NCBI GenBank assembly: GCA_023459675.1
Contig: JAEWTC010000143.1
Location: forward strand, 1-6,391
From: Bacillota bacterium
GTDB taxonomy: Bacteria; Bacillota; Clostridia; Christensenellales; Aristaeellaceae
Direction: 5' to 3'
DNA length: 6,391 nt
Shown here: piece after piece, positions 6,198 through 6,391 of the stretch
Layout: every line of letters starts with the position of its first letter
Position numbering within the stretch: the first letter of the stretch is position 1
Translations under genes and position numbers: made by a program
The notes under the pieces: model-generated
The model's input: only the letters and a program-made list of their open reading frames with translations
The model's database searches: none
Told to the model about the DNA's origin: nothing

Positions 6198-6204
6198 CCT
6201 CCTT
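6198..6204 (-). promoter_or_regulatory. Ribosome binding site of the membrane cytochrome gene, overlapping the upstream stop
   Basis: AAGGAGG on the minus strand shares two bases with the TAA stop (6203-6205) of the cytochrome b5-like gene, reading TAAGGAGG. It lies 5 bases before the ATG at 6192, fixes that start, and points to coupled translation. Confidence 0.8.
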
Positions 6205-6391
6205 AATCGGCCAGCTTGCCAACGGCCTGAATGCCATTCAGCTTCGAAACGCCGTGGGGTGATACGGTTTTGATTTGTTCGGTCAGATCGTTTCCGGCTT
6301 CAAAGCCGTTGTGATCCCCATTTTTCCATTGCGGTACGTTGGTCACGTCGTAAATGATGCCGTCCACGGCGATATAGGCGGGGTTGCCGTT
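6203..6391 (-). CDS. Cytochrome b5-like heme-binding domain protein, C-terminal part (runs off right edge)
   Basis: The last 62 codons are present; the start lies beyond the right edge. The visible part matches the small cytochrome b5-like 'predicted heme/steroid binding protein' family of Firmicutes. It begins NGNPAYIAVDGIIYDVT (1-17), a beta-strand pair typical of the fold. WKNGDHNGFEAGNDLTEQI (22-40) follows with candidate ligand His27, then SPHGVSKL (44-51) with candidate ligand His46, and it ends AVGKLAD. Two His about 19 residues apart fit bis-His heme binding, as opposed to the Tyr ligation of the membrane-associated progesterone receptor group. Whether the missing N-terminus holds a membrane anchor or lipoprotein signal cannot be seen. 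It is directly followed by a predicted two-heme membrane cytochrome, its likely redox partner. Confidence 0.85.
   Translation of the reverse strand, partial: NGNPAYIAVDGIIYDVTNVPQWKNGDHNGFEAGNDLTEQIKTVSPHGVSKLNGIQAVGKLAD

Noticed and set aside
6193..6237. Longer form of the membrane cytochrome from an ATG at 6237
   Set aside because: It would overlap the end of the b5-like gene, and the AAGGAGG site clearly serves the ATG at 6192.

Overview
All recognisable genes in this window lie on the minus strand, so the biological order runs from the right edge (6391) to the left edge (1). The sequence is fairly GC-rich by eye (not counted). Genes are tightly packed behind strong AAGGAGG-type ribosome binding sites, and TGG (not TGA) encodes Trp. 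This suggests a GC-rich Firmicute, probably a gut-type Clostridia lineage. That assignment is inference; no marker gene is present.

Right end (6391-5741): a two-gene redox unit. A small cytochrome b5-like heme-binding protein is cut by the window edge. It is followed after 10 bases by a four-helix membrane protein of 132 residues whose helix 2 and helix 4 each carry two His residues 14 apart, the layout of a two-heme transmembrane cytochrome b. A strong intrinsic terminator (5745-5776) ends the unit.

Centre and left (5740-1): a phosphonate/phosphite-type ABC importer operon. It starts with an AT-rich promoter region containing a 12-base palindrome, then phnD (exported binding protein), an intrinsic terminator plus a candidate internal promoter, then phnC (ATPase), phnE and phnE (two permeases). 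A cytosolic UshA/YunD-like metallophosphoesterase (5'-nucleotidase family) and the start of a GNAT acetyltransferase that runs off the left edge follow. From phnC to the acetyltransferase the genes overlap by 1 base or are separated by 1-9 bases, so they are almost certainly co-transcribed and partly translationally coupled.

Working model: PhnD captures an organophosphorus or phosphite ligand outside the membrane and PhnC2-PhnE-PhnE imports it. The cytosolic phosphoesterase then releases phosphate from it or from a derived metabolite, with an acetyltransferase as a possible modifying step. No C-P lyase, phosphonatase or phosphite dehydrogenase gene is visible in the window, so the true substrate is open. 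No mobile element, CRISPR array, tRNA or rRNA was seen.
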